Below, piece after piece: positions 36,017 through 44,387 of a stretch of DNA of 64,000 bases. This DNA is from Nocardia alba NBRC 108234. GTDB lineage: Bacteria > Actinomycetota > Actinomycetes > Mycobacteriales > Mycobacteriaceae. The position numbers and the translations under genes are program-made. The stretch is from positions 806,001 to 870,000 of the forward strand of contig NZ_BDAX01000002.1 in NCBI RefSeq assembly GCF_001612665.1, given 5' to 3'. How positions within the stretch are numbered: the stretch's first letter is position 1; each line of letters starts with the position of its first letter. The notes under the pieces were generated by a model that saw only the letters and a program-made list of their open reading frames with translations, was not told the origin of the DNA and made no database searches.

Positions 36017-37258
36017 ATGGATAGACTCAACAGGCGCAATGCGCTGAAGGCCGGCGGAATGCTCGGCGTTGCCGGCACCCTCGGGTTGGCTGCGACGGCG
36101 CGGGCTGAACCGTGGACCTGGTCACCCGAAGGATCGGTGGCCGGCTCCGGCTCCGGTCTCGACCCGATGACGGTATGGGATCCCGAAGCCGACCAGCTGG
36201 TCGCCGGACTGATCGATCGCGGCGAGGTCCCCAAGGTCAACGAACTGTTGCGGACCTGGACCAGGAACGGTCAGGCACTGCCCGCCGGCCTGCCCGCGGA
36301 GTTGCGCGACTTCATGGAATACGCCCGCCGACTGCCGCAGTGGACCGACCCGGGCAAGTTGGATACCGCGATCTCGTTCAACAAGAAGCGCGGCCTGTAT
36401 CTCGGAGTCCTGTACGGATTCGCCAGCGGCATGATGAGCACCGTCATCCCGAAGGAGGCGAAGGCCGTCTATTACTCCAAGGGCGGCCACGACCTCAAGG
36501 ACCGTATTACCAAAACCGCGAAGCTCGGCTACGACATCGGCAGCTCGAATGCCTATGCCGCGGACGGGGAAATGATCGTCACCTGCGTCAAGACTCGACT
36601 GGTGCACGCGGCGGTGCGCCATCTGCTGCCGCAATCCCCGCACTGGGTGCACTCCGCCGAGGAGGACATCCCGATCAGCCAGAACGACATCATGGTCACC
36701 TGGCACAGCCTGCCGACGACGGTGATGAAGCACCTCAACAACTGGAAGGTGCCGATCCCGACACACGAATCGGAAGCCTTCCTGCATTCCTGGCAGGTCG
36801 CCGGTCACCTGCTCGGCGTCCGTGACGAATACATCCCCAAGTCCTGGCCCGACGCCAATTCCCAGGCGGCGCAGGTACTCGATCCCATCATCGCGGCGAC
36901 CCCGGAAGGCGCCAAGCTGGCCGACCGGCTCCTGAGCCTGGGCGCGAATATCGATCTGTCGATTCTGAGCAAGCCGATTCTCGGCGCGTTCACTCGGTTC
37001 CTGCTCGGCGACAAGACCGCCGACGGGCTCTCGATTCCGCGGGAACCGGTCTGGGATCCGCTGCTCCAGTTCGCGTGGGGTCCGTTCATCGCCGTGCGCG
37101 AGGGCGCGCTCAGCATCGTCCCGCCGCTCGAGGATCCCTACTGGCTCCTCGACGAATTCCTGCGCAAGGCCGCGCTGATCTACCTGGCCGAACTGCGCAT
37201 GCCGATCAGCATCGAGATCCCGACGATGAACCGCGACATGAGCCAGCCACCGCGCTGA
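36017..37258 (+). CDS. lcp: Latex clearing protein (rubber oxygenase), Tat-exported
   Basis: A 413-residue haem dioxygenase that cleaves cis-1,4-polyisoprene outside the cell into oligo-isoprenoids with aldehyde and ketone ends. A twin-arginine signal (NRRNALKAGG) and hydrophobic stretch end near ARA-EP at 30. The residues essential in Streptomyces K30 Lcp (Glu148, Arg164, Lys167, Thr168, haem ligand His198) are all present one position earlier: Glu147, Arg163, Lys166, Thr167, His197 in RLVHAAVRHLL. Length matches Lcp (about 400). The ATG at 36017 follows AGGAG at 36005-36009; the ATG at 36002 lacks a site. It is served by the promoter at 35898-35939. Its direct neighbours are not the oxiAB genes seen in Streptomyces. 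Confidence 0.93.
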   Translation: MDRLNRRNALKAGGMLGVAGTLGLAATARAEPWTWSPEGSVAGSGSGLDPMTVWDPEADQLVAGLIDRGEVPKVNELLRTWTRNGQALPAGLPAELRDFMEYARRLPQWTDPGKLDTAISFNKKRGLYLGVLYGFASGMMSTVIPKEAKAVYYSKGGHDLKDRITKTAKLGYDIGSSNAYAADGEMIVTCVKTRLVHAAVRHLLPQSPHWVHSAEEDIPISQNDIMVTWHSLPTTVMKHLNNWKVPIPTHESEAFLHSWQVAGHLLGVRDEYIPKSWPDANSQAAQVLDPIIAATPEGAKLADRLLSLGANIDLSILSKPILGAFTRFLLGDKTADGLSIPREPVWDPLLQFAWGPFIAVREGALSIVPPLEDPYWLLDEFLRKAALIYLAELRMPISIEIPTMNRDMSQPPR

Positions 37259-37294
37259 CGCTCGGCGAAGTTCGGCACGAACCCATTTTTTTCC

Positions 37295-37312
37295 GGGGAG
37301 TTCGCACTCCCC
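37295..37312 (+). other. Intercistronic hairpin after lcp
   Basis: GGGGAGT-TCGC-ACTCCCC, preceded by a run of seven T's and ending just before the ribosome-binding site of the next gene. It may attenuate or stabilise the transcript. Confidence 0.5.
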
Positions 37313-37328
37313 CAGCAAGGAGCACAAA

Positions 37329-37607
37329 ATGCGTAACACCCTTCGTATCGCCGCGGCCTCGGTCGCGGTAGCCGGTCTCGTCGGAACCGCGGCGGGGACG
37401 GCGGCAGCCGCGACCGGCTCGTCGGCAGTGGACTCCGGCTCGGCCGCCGCCAGCTCGGCCGTGGAACTGGCCGGACGCGGTGACATCATCGGAACGCTCG
37501 TCCTGCTCGTCGTCACTCCGATTTTCATCGTGACGGACACCCTCTGCGAACTGGCCCCCGCCGTCGGTTCGGCGAGCCCGTGCACGCCGGGACCCAAGCA
37601 CTACTGA
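37329..37607 (+). CDS. Small secreted or membrane-bound protein downstream of lcp
   Basis: A 92-residue protein with a clear signal peptide (NTLRIAAASVAVAGLVGTAAG, cleavage likely after AAAA near 28), a serine/alanine-rich stretch, a hydrophobic segment (GTLVLLVVTPIFIV) and a C-terminal tail with two cysteines that could form a disulfide. AAGGAG precedes the ATG. It lies 70 bases after lcp in the same direction. I recognise no family. Export and position suggest a helper at the cell surface during rubber attack, but this is inference. Confidence 0.7.
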   Translation: MRNTLRIAAASVAVAGLVGTAAGTAAAATGSSAVDSGSAAASSAVELAGRGDIIGTLVLLVVTPIFIVTDTLCELAPAVGSASPCTPGPKHY

Positions 37608-37674
37608 AAGGCTGTTGTCTCGAATTGACGCGGCGGCGGACCTGCTGCCGTCGCGACGATCGGGAAGTACGGAA

Positions 37675-37941
37675 ATGCGCGACAGTGCAGCCACCCAGGC
37701 AGACGCAGCGCCGTGGACGCCGAAACCGGTCTCGGCGTCCGGGGTTCACGAGGTACTCAATTACTTCGGGAAATGCCCCTCGTGCGGGTATCCATCGCGG
37801 GCCAGCACGCACACCGTCTATTACAGCGACGGATCGACATCCGCGATGGTGACGGGCATGTGCGAGTCACCCTGCGGTTGGTCGGGACCGGTGAAACTCA
37901 CCACCATGACCGCTCGCCGCCCGTTCGATCAGCCGGATTGA
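37675..37941 (+). CDS. Small zinc-ribbon-like protein
   Basis: An 88-residue protein with two cysteine pairs, GKCPSCGYP and MCESPCGW, separated by about 25 residues, the form of a small zinc ribbon. I chose the ATG at 37675 after GGAAG; a TTG start at 37615 is also possible and would add 20 residues. It may be co-transcribed with lcp and the small exported protein. Function unknown; zinc binding is inferred from the cysteine pattern. Confidence 0.55.
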   Translation: MRDSAATQADAAPWTPKPVSASGVHEVLNYFGKCPSCGYPSRASTHTVYYSDGSTSAMVTGMCESPCGWSGPVKLTTMTARRPFDQPD

Positions 37942-37972
37942 CGGCAGCTCGACGGACATATTCTCGGTTTCA

Positions 37973-38005
37973 GCGCACCGGATGCGAGCATCGCACCCGG
38001 TGCGC
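37973..38005. terminator. Hairpin, probable terminator of the lcp transcript
   Basis: GCGCACCGG-A-TGCGA pairs with TCGCA-C-CCGGTGCGC around a three-base loop, 31 bases after the zinc-ribbon gene. Confidence 0.65.
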
Positions 38006-38142
38006 CGAACGCTCTACCAGTACTTTCGATCACCGCCGTCGCCCGGTTCGGTAGCTGAACCGGCCCCTGATCCGGCCCCCGGACGGGAGGCGAATTCGTC
38101 GATGTCGTAGCACCGCAATGCGGTCGGACTACGCTGGCCGCG

Positions 38143-38877
38143 ATGCCGTCCATCGATGAATTGAGGGGACTACGCGTGACCAGCAGCGAATTCGCATACA
38201 CGGGGTGTGACAACCTGGAGGCGATGACCGAAGCGGTCAACTACAACAGATTTCTGATCGACTGTGTAGACGAATACGTCACGTCACCGGACCTACGCAT
38301 ACTCGACTTCGGTGCCGGTAGAGGTACCTACGCCGATATGCTGGCCGAGCGCCGGATAATTCCGGATTGTCTCGAACCCGACACCGAACTGCAGAAGTTG
38401 CTGCTGTCGAAAGGCTACAAGGTCGTCGATTACGACGCCGAGCCATCCGAATCCGACATGTACAGCCTTATTTATTCTTTCAACGTGTTCGAACACATCA
38501 AGAACGATCAGGAGGCCTCCGAACACCTGGCCTCGCTGCTGCGGCCCGGCGGGACGCTGGTGATCTATGTGCCCGCGCTCGAGCTGCTGTTCACCTCGAT
38601 GGATACGAAAGTCGGACACTACCGGCGTTATCGCCGGACTCAACTCAATCGCATTCTCCGCAACGCGGGTCTGGAGATCGTGGAGTCGCGCTACTGCGAC
38701 CCGATCGGCTTCTTCGCCACCTTGGCCTACAAGTTCGCCGGTAGCGACGACGGCACGATCAACACCCGAGCGCTGAAGCTCTACGACCGAGTCGTGTTCC
38801 CGCTCAGCAAGCTCCTGCAAGCTGTCACCGGCAAGCTGTTCGGCAAGAATGTGCTGGTAGTGGCCACGAAGTCCTGA
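38143..38877 (+). CDS. Class I SAM-dependent methyltransferase
   Basis: A 244-residue protein with SAM-binding motif I ILDFGAGRGTYADML at about residues 55-70, an acidic residue after motif II (CLEPD), and the post-motif SFNVFEHIKNDQEA typical of UbiE/Methyltransf_11-type enzymes. The C-terminal third has a hydrophobic stretch (GFFATLAYKFAG) that could bind a lipid or membrane. The ATG at 38143 is used; GTG at 38176 is possible. The substrate is unknown. It ends at a strong terminator shared with the convergent esterase gene. Confidence 0.8.
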   Translation: MPSIDELRGLRVTSSEFAYTGCDNLEAMTEAVNYNRFLIDCVDEYVTSPDLRILDFGAGRGTYADMLAERRIIPDCLEPDTELQKLLLSKGYKVVDYDAEPSESDMYSLIYSFNVFEHIKNDQEASEHLASLLRPGGTLVIYVPALELLFTSMDTKVGHYRRYRRTQLNRILRNAGLEIVESRYCDPIGFFATLAYKFAGSDDGTINTRALKLYDRVVFPLSKLLQAVTGKLFGKNVLVVATKS

Positions 38878-38891
38878 GAACCGGCACGCCG

Positions 38892-38927
38892 GGAGCCCGA
38901 TGGCCTCGGATCAGGTCATCGGGCTCC
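38892..38927. terminator. Bidirectional hairpin terminator
   Basis: An 11-bp perfect stem (GGAGCCCGATG/CATCGGGCTCC) with a 14-base loop between convergent genes. Confidence 0.75.
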
Positions 38928-38939
38928 GGCTCGGCCGAG

Positions 38940-39968
38940 TCAGTTGGTCCGGCTGCCCACCGAGCGCGCCAGGAAAGGCCACGACGAGCGAAGGTCGTCC
39001 TCCCAGTATCCCCAGGAGTGCGTACCGACCGGACGTTCGTCCAGGGTGACCGGAATGTTCAACTCGCGCAGCCGATTCGCGAGGTTCACGGTGCAGAAAT
39101 GCACGGCCGCCTCGATGGGGCCGCCGAAGGCGATCTGGACCGGAAGCGGGATCCGGCCCTCCTGGACACGCTTGTCGGCCGGTGTGTCGTGGGGCGCGCC
39201 GGGGATTCCGGTACCGGTGCTCAGATAGACCTCGGTGCCGCGCAGTCCTTCCGCGTTGACGAGCGGGTCATTGGCGCGCCACAGGGGGCCGTTGCGCGGT
39301 CCCCACATGTTCTCGATGCTCTGCCCACCACCCCAGTTCTCGACCGTGATCCGCACGAATTCCTGGCCTATGGGGTCCGAGGTCTGCGCACAACCGCTGT
39401 AGGACGCCACGCTGTTCCAGAAACCGGGCTTGGCGATCGCCAGGTTCAGCACCGAGGTGCCGCTCATCGACACACCGACCACGGTGCGGTTGCCATCGGC
39501 GCGCAGGTATCCCTCGATCACCGACGGCAGTTCCTCGTTGAGGAATGTCTGCCATTTGTTGCGGCCGAGCGCCGCGTCGTCGCGCACCCAGTCGGTGTAG
39601 TAGGAGCTGGCGCCGCCGACCGGGGTCACGACGTTGACGTCCTTGTCGCGCAAGAAGCTCACCGCGTCGGTCTGCGCGTCCCAGCCGCTCTCGTTCGGGC
39701 CGCCCTGCGAACCGTTGAGCAGATACATCGTCGGCCGCGGGTGCTCGGTATCGGCCGCTCGGATCACCTGCACCGGGATCGGCTTGTCCATCGCGGGCGA
39801 GAAGACGGTCACCAGTTGACGTCTGCTGTCGATGTCGACGGCCGAGACCACCCCGGCCGTCTCGGCGACAGCGACACCGGCCGGCAACGCCAGCGCGGTG
39901 CAGGCCAGCGTGCTCACCAGCGCAGCGCCTACCGCTGCCGTACGGATCGATCGACGTGTTCTTCTCAC
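38940..39968 (-). CDS. Antigen-85-like secreted esterase / mycolyltransferase
   Basis: A 342-residue exported alpha/beta hydrolase. A basic N terminus and signal peptide (AAVGAALVSTLACTALALP) end near AVA-ET. The nucleophile serine is in GVSMSGTS and the histidine in GTHSWGYWEDDL. NGSQGGPNESGWDAQTD and the WGPRNGPLWRANDP region fit the Ag85/FbpA family, which transfers mycolic acids between trehalose and arabinogalactan. GTG at 39968 has GAGAGG upstream; ATG at 39998 has none. The presence of this protein supports a mycolate-containing envelope. Confidence 0.88.
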   Translation of the reverse strand: MRRTRRSIRTAAVGAALVSTLACTALALPAGVAVAETAGVVSAVDIDSRRQLVTVFSPAMDKPIPVQVIRAADTEHPRPTMYLLNGSQGGPNESGWDAQTDAVSFLRDKDVNVVTPVGGASSYYTDWVRDDAALGRNKWQTFLNEELPSVIEGYLRADGNRTVVGVSMSGTSVLNLAIAKPGFWNSVASYSGCAQTSDPIGQEFVRITVENWGGGQSIENMWGPRNGPLWRANDPLVNAEGLRGTEVYLSTGTGIPGAPHDTPADKRVQEGRIPLPVQIAFGGPIEAAVHFCTVNLANRLRELNIPVTLDERPVGTHSWGYWEDDLRSSWPFLARSVGSRTN

Positions 39969-40017
39969 CAGCGCGAACCTCTCGTCTACCGTATGCACTC
40001 GCTCGAGTGCGGGGTCA

Positions 40018-40036
40018 CCCCACGGTGAACGTGGGG
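40018..40036. terminator. Short hairpin, possible terminator
   Basis: CCCCACG-GTGAA-CGTGGGG between the end of the hydrolase gene at 40104 and the esterase start; it could also lie in the esterase leader. Confidence 0.45.
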
Positions 40037-40103
40037 CATGAAGAGAGGTTCGGACCGCGTCAGCCCGCGGTTTGGTCGCGCGACAGAAATTCTGCCGCGG
40101 TGG

Positions 40104-41138
40104 TCAGTGGCCGAGGAACTCCTCGATCGCGGGCCAGGTGGTGTCGGCGGCGCTGACCAGTCCGAGGTGTCCGCCGCTGACCTCGACGAACGCCACCTCG
40201 GCGGCGTTGGGCAGGACGTCGAGACCGCGACGCACCGAGGCCGCGGGCACCACCACGTCGCTGGGGCTGCCCGCCAGCAGCACCCGGCAGGTGACCTTCG
40301 ACAACTCGATCACCAGGTCCGACCGCAATCGGATCGACCCGCTCGCCAATTCGTTGCGCAGCACCAGACTGCGGTAGATCTGCCAGTACGAGCGGCCCGG
40401 ATAGCCGGGCATGGTGGCCATGAAGCGGTCGGTGGCCTCCATTCTGGCCAGCGCCTCGGTGTCGAAGGCGTTGCGCGCCAAGAACATCGGCTTGGCGAGC
40501 TCGCGATCGAAGGCCTGGATCCGGAAACCCAGACGTACGAATTCCCGCGGGATGCCGCCCATCGCCTTGGTCGCCACGGCCATCTCGCGACCACCGGTGA
40601 CCTTGGCGACCAGGCGCAGCGGCAGCAGGAACGCGGTCTGGGCCTGGTCGATCGGGGCGGCCAGGCAGGTGATGGAGGCGATCGGCAGGTCGGCGTGGGC
40701 CGCCGCTGTCAGCAGAGCGAGCACGCCGCCCAGCGACCAGCCGATGATATCGACGCCACGGCCGTCGTGTTCCTCCGATACCCGCGAGATCGCCTCGGGC
40801 AGGATGTCGTCGATCCAGTCCTCGAGGCCGAGAGCACGATCGGCGTAACCGAATTCGCCGTAGTCGATGACGTAGGGCTGCCTGCCCCGGTCGAGCAGAT
40901 AGCGAACCAGGCTCTGCCCCGGCCGCAGGTCGAAGCACGCGATGGTCACCGCGAGGGGCGGCACCAACAGCACCGGATTGCCCTTCGCGGACGTGGTGCG
41001 GTCGTAGCGTTTCAAGTGCCGGTGCGCGCCGTCGTACACCGTCGACGACGGTGCGGGGCAGTAGGACTCGAGTCCACCGCCGAACGACACCGACCACACA
41101 TTGCGCAGCGCGCGCGGCAGCTCGGCAACGATCCCCAT
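40104..41138 (-). CDS. Alpha/beta hydrolase, PhaC-like
   Basis: A 344-residue alpha/beta-fold protein. The oxyanion region is LVPPLAVTIACFDLRPGQSLVRYLL, the nucleophile elbow is GWSLGG (serine, not the cysteine of true PHA synthases), the acid is in AGSPSDVVVPAAS and the histidine in SGGHLGLV. The overall pattern resembles class III poly(hydroxyalkanoate) synthase-like hydrolases. I chose ATG 41138, preceded by AGGGG, over ATG 41153. It is probably the last gene of the minus-strand group that starts at the diiron protein, after a 55-base gap. Substrate unknown. Confidence 0.78.
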   Translation of the reverse strand: MGIVAELPRALRNVWSVSFGGGLESYCPAPSSTVYDGAHRHLKRYDRTTSAKGNPVLLVPPLAVTIACFDLRPGQSLVRYLLDRGRQPYVIDYGEFGYADRALGLEDWIDDILPEAISRVSEEHDGRGVDIIGWSLGGVLALLTAAAHADLPIASITCLAAPIDQAQTAFLLPLRLVAKVTGGREMAVATKAMGGIPREFVRLGFRIQAFDRELAKPMFLARNAFDTEALARMEATDRFMATMPGYPGRSYWQIYRSLVLRNELASGSIRLRSDLVIELSKVTCRVLLAGSPSDVVVPAASVRRGLDVLPNAAEVAFVEVSGGHLGLVSAADTTWPAIEEFLGH

Positions 41139-41193
41139 CGGTAAACCCCTCATCTCACCTGTTCCTGCCGGTCGGCAGACCCACTTTGTTGTT

Positions 41194-42522
41194 TCAGGCT
41201 GCGCGATGTGTCGTGCGCGCCGGACGTTCGCTGCTGTGACCGGTCACCGAGGCCCTGATCGGTCGCCCGAACAGGACCCGGAGTACAGCCGACACAAGGG
41301 CACCGAGCCCCCGGCACCCCGCGGGCAGCGCGAGCACGCTGCGCACCGTGCGCGTGTCCGACGGTGTCACCGCCACGCCCGCGAATCGGTCGGCGAGCCA
41401 GTTCAGGCTCAGCGGCGTGGACAGCGGCAGCAGCGAAAGGTGCTCGCTCGCCCGATCACGCAGGTAGGTCACGTGCGCGCCCTGCTCGCGGTAGCGCCGC
41501 ACGAGCGCGTCGATATCGGCCACCGCGATGATCTGATCGTGCACGGCTTGCACCACCAACAGCGGCACCGCGGGCGCGCGGTCCCCCAGCGTGAGGTCGG
41601 CGAAGACGGCCAGCATCGCCTCCATCGCGAGCAACTCGGCGATGGGGGTGCCACTGTGCCGGTCGACGTTGTAGCGGGCCAGCCGCAGGACCGCGGCGCC
41701 GGTCGTCGACTCCGCGGCTTTGTCGAGCAACGCACGACCCTCGTCGCTGAAATGGGTCACGACCAGTTCTTCGAACGCCGGATACACCCGGCGCAGCGCG
41801 GCGACGACGAGCGTCGGCAGGCCCGCGTGCAGGCCGCCGTTGAGTCGATGGAAGGTCGAGACCAGATCGCCCACCGGGGAGCCGAGCACGGCGCCGACGA
41901 TGTCGAGTTCGGGCGCGTAGGTGGGCGCCATCTCCGCGGCCCACGCCGTGGCCAAGCCGCCGCCGGAGTACCCCCACAGCCCGACTTGCGCCGACGGATC
42001 GAGCCCGCCGGGCTCGAACGCCAGTGCCGCGCGAATGCCGTCGAGTGCGCGGTAGCCCGGTTCACGCGGTGCGCCCCACGCGCCGAGCATGCCTTCGTGA
42101 TCCGGGATCGAGATCGCCCAGCCCCTGGCCAGCGCATCGGCGAAGCACAGCAACTCGACGTGGACGAAGGTGCCGACCGCGCGGGAGCCGCGGCGCAACG
42201 CGTAGGACGGGAATGCCCGCGGCGCGATGGCGTCGATCGCGCACTGGAACGACAGCAGGGGGGCGCCGGGCGCGACACCGCCCATCGGCGCCACCACGGT
42301 GGTGACGGACGCCTCGGGCACACCGTTGAGATCGGTGGTGCGATACAGCAACTGCCAGGCCCGCACCTTCATCCCGATCACGCCGAACGCGGCCAGTTCC
42401 ACCGGCCGCCAACGCAGGATCGTGCCCTCGGTGAGACGCTCGAACCCGGGTCGCGGCACGAAGAACGGATCTTCGTCCGGGAGCAGTGCTCGCGTGGGAG
42501 CGGACCAGCTTTCGGCCCTCAT
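41194..42522 (-). CDS. LIP-family lipase-like alpha/beta hydrolase
   Basis: A 442-residue protein of the secretory-lipase (LIP) type. The nucleophile is in WGYSGGGLATAWA near 165, the acid is in VVQAVHDQIIAVAD, and the histidine in ASEHLSLLPL. FFVPRPGFERLTEGTILRWRPV near the N terminus matches family members. No signal peptide is visible, so it may act inside the cell. The ATG at 42522 overlaps the stop of the diiron gene. The upstream open frame is an artefact of the overlapping gene. A lipid ester is the likely substrate. Confidence 0.82.
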   Translation of the reverse strand: MRAESWSAPTRALLPDEDPFFVPRPGFERLTEGTILRWRPVELAAFGVIGMKVRAWQLLYRTTDLNGVPEASVTTVVAPMGGVAPGAPLLSFQCAIDAIAPRAFPSYALRRGSRAVGTFVHVELLCFADALARGWAISIPDHEGMLGAWGAPREPGYRALDGIRAALAFEPGGLDPSAQVGLWGYSGGGLATAWAAEMAPTYAPELDIVGAVLGSPVGDLVSTFHRLNGGLHAGLPTLVVAALRRVYPAFEELVVTHFSDEGRALLDKAAESTTGAAVLRLARYNVDRHSGTPIAELLAMEAMLAVFADLTLGDRAPAVPLLVVQAVHDQIIAVADIDALVRRYREQGAHVTYLRDRASEHLSLLPLSTPLSLNWLADRFAGVAVTPSDTRTVRSVLALPAGCRGLGALVSAVLRVLFGRPIRASVTGHSSERPARTTHRAA

Positions 42523-43478
42523 GCGACCCTGCGCGCGGGTTCGCTGCGGTAGCGCGAGGCGGGTCCGTCGATGCCGAGCAGCTGCCACACGCGGTGGGCG
42601 ACCGGATTCATCAGACCGATATCGGTCACCAGCGCGCGGACATCGGTGAAGACGTCCCGCTTGATGTGCCGCGAACCGGGACTCGCCCAGTACGCCTCCC
42701 GCATCACCTCGGCCGGGATGTCGAACTTGTCGACGAATTGCCGGGGCGGTGTCGCGATCATCGACAACATCACCCGCATCGCGATCGGGAACGCCACCGA
42801 CAGCACCGATTTCGAGATCGGATGCATCGACGGCACGGCGCGGTGGAGGTATTCGTGCGCGAAGGAGATGTGGCGGGCTTCCTCGGCCACATGGATCTGC
42901 ATCACCCGTGCCACCATAGGATGCAGGTCGGCACCACCGCGCAGCAGCGACTTCTGCAGGTGGTCGATCGGCTCCTCGCCACCGAGGATCAGGGTGAAGA
43001 ACAGTTCGGGGAAGTATTTCACCGCGGGCCAGATGATCATCGTCAGCGTGCGATCGATGCTGCCCATGCCGATCACATCGCGATAGCCGATGCGATTGAT
43101 CATCTCCTGGAACATCATCGTGTGGTTGCACTCTTCGGCGGCCTCGTGGGTGACGTAGCGGAACTCCGGGTCACCGTTGGGCACCGAGATCAGGTACTGC
43201 ATCAGCCCGCGGATCAGCAGCTGCTCGAAGTCGATGCCGACCTTGGCGATACCGGCCTGGCGCCACATGCCCATCGCGATCTGCCGTTCGACCGGCTGCG
43301 CCTTGTACCAGGGGTGGCGGCCGAGCGGGTCCTCGTCGGGCATGATCCAGCGTGGGTCGTCGGAGTGCACGGCGAACTCGGGCGAGTCCCAGTCGATGTC
43401 GACATAGGGATCGAAGCGTTTGGTCACCGAGCCTTCGGACAGGCTCTGCAGGACCTCGTGGTAGCTGGACAGCGTCAT
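42519..43478 (-). CDS. Diiron oxygenase, AurF/PABA N-oxygenase-like
   Basis: A 319-residue helical protein with ferritin-like metal sites in EAAEECNHTMMF and HVAEEARHISFAHEYL, the EExxH pattern of AurF-type diiron oxygenases. It carries no export signal. GAGGAG precedes the ATG. A palindromic operator (TGGTACCGGCAGTACCA) lies 38 bases before the start, and a TetR gene is directly upstream in the same direction. It leads an operon with the lipase-like gene and probably the PhaC-like gene. Many actinobacteria have such enzymes of unknown substrate. Confidence 0.8.
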   Translation of the reverse strand: MTLSSYHEVLQSLSEGSVTKRFDPYVDIDWDSPEFAVHSDDPRWIMPDEDPLGRHPWYKAQPVERQIAMGMWRQAGIAKVGIDFEQLLIRGLMQYLISVPNGDPEFRYVTHEAAEECNHTMMFQEMINRIGYRDVIGMGSIDRTLTMIIWPAVKYFPELFFTLILGGEEPIDHLQKSLLRGGADLHPMVARVMQIHVAEEARHISFAHEYLHRAVPSMHPISKSVLSVAFPIAMRVMLSMIATPPRQFVDKFDIPAEVMREAYWASPGSRHIKRDVFTDVRALVTDIGLMNPVAHRVWQLLGIDGPASRYRSEPARRVA

Positions 43479-43515
43479 CGGTGTCTCCTCGGTGCGGTTC
43501 CACTGCCCAGTTTAG

Positions 43516-43532
43516 TGGTACCGGCAGTACCA
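43516..43532. promoter_or_regulatory. TetR-type palindromic operator
   Basis: TGGTACCGGCAGTACCA: TGGTAC and GTACCA are perfect inverted arms around CGGCA. Two near-identical copies occur at 60080-60118 before another TetR-linked operon. Confidence 0.7.
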
Positions 43533-43562
43533 TACAAGGGTTGACGCTACCGCGTGTTACAT

Positions 43563-44246
43563 CTAACTTTGCGCCGTCAGCTCGGCGATCGACGTGCGCG
43601 GATCGAGCGTGACGCCGACCTCGCGCAGGCTGGCGTCGATGATCGCCCAGATGGCGATCTGCAGGTAGGACGACAATTCCGCGGCGTCCATCGGCTGCAT
43701 CGACCGGCTCAACCACCGGTTCACACTGCCGTCGACAAAGCTGACCAGGCCGAACGACATCGGTTCGGCGACCGCCACCGGCGCGGACTGTGCCCGCAGC
43801 GCGCTCTCGAACACCTCGCGAACAGTACCCGCGATGGCGATCTTGGTACCGGACACGATCGGCGAGTTGTGATCCTTGCTGGCGCCGGATCCGGCGCCGA
43901 GGAAATAGTGCAGACGCGGATTGGTCGCGATCCAGCCCACATAGGCGTCGACGGAGCGCGCGATCGCCTCGGCGACGGTGCCCTCGGGGTTCAGGGTGGG
44001 GGCGAGTACCGCCATCAGGTCGTCGATGATGCGGGTGCGCAGCTGTTCGTCGAGATCGTGGCGGTCTTTGAACAGGCGGTACAGCACCGATCGGGGAACA
44101 CCGGCGAGGTCGGCGATCTCCTGGACACCGACCGAGGCGCCCTGCGACTGCACGGCATCCAGGGCGGCGGCGAGAATGAGCTCGCGGCGGTCGGCGCGGT
44201 GACGGTCCCAGCGGCTGGCCCTGCCGTCGGTGCGCTGTGCGGTCAC
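43563..44246 (-). CDS. TetR-family transcriptional regulator
   Basis: A 227-residue TetR protein with HTH VQEIADLAGVPRSVLYRLFKDRHDL at about 40-65 and a C-terminal ligand domain. The GTG start at 44246 follows AAGGAGA with a seven-base spacer. Its stop is 30 bases before the palindrome at 43516-43532, which it is likely to bind, controlling the diiron/lipase operon. The HTH resembles that of the TetR at 59246-59953 (PRLYRMFADKSEL), whose promoter region carries the same palindrome. Confidence 0.83.
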   Translation of the reverse strand: MTAQRTDGRASRWDRHRADRRELILAAALDAVQSQGASVGVQEIADLAGVPRSVLYRLFKDRHDLDEQLRTRIIDDLMAVLAPTLNPEGTVAEAIARSVDAYVGWIATNPRLHYFLGAGSGASKDHNSPIVSGTKIAIAGTVREVFESALRAQSAPVAVAEPMSFGLVSFVDGSVNRWLSRSMQPMDAAELSSYLQIAIWAIIDASLREVGVTLDPRTSIAELTAQS

Positions 44247-44387
44247 GTCATCATCTCCTTCACCGGACCCGGGGCGAGCACAGCGACCGGATCGGCGCTC
44301 CGCGGAATACAACGACGAACTGTAGTCCAGCCGCGCCACCGACCCGGCCACGCCCGGGCGCCGGGGATCACCCGACGCCCGGGGTGC

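Noticed and set aside
40104-41138. True PHA synthase
   Set aside because: The nucleophile elbow is GWSLGG with serine; PHA synthases use cysteine in a GxCxG box.
42523-43131. Upstream extension of the lipase-like frame
   Set aside because: It lies within the diiron oxygenase gene; the ATGA overlap at 42519-42522 gives a natural start.
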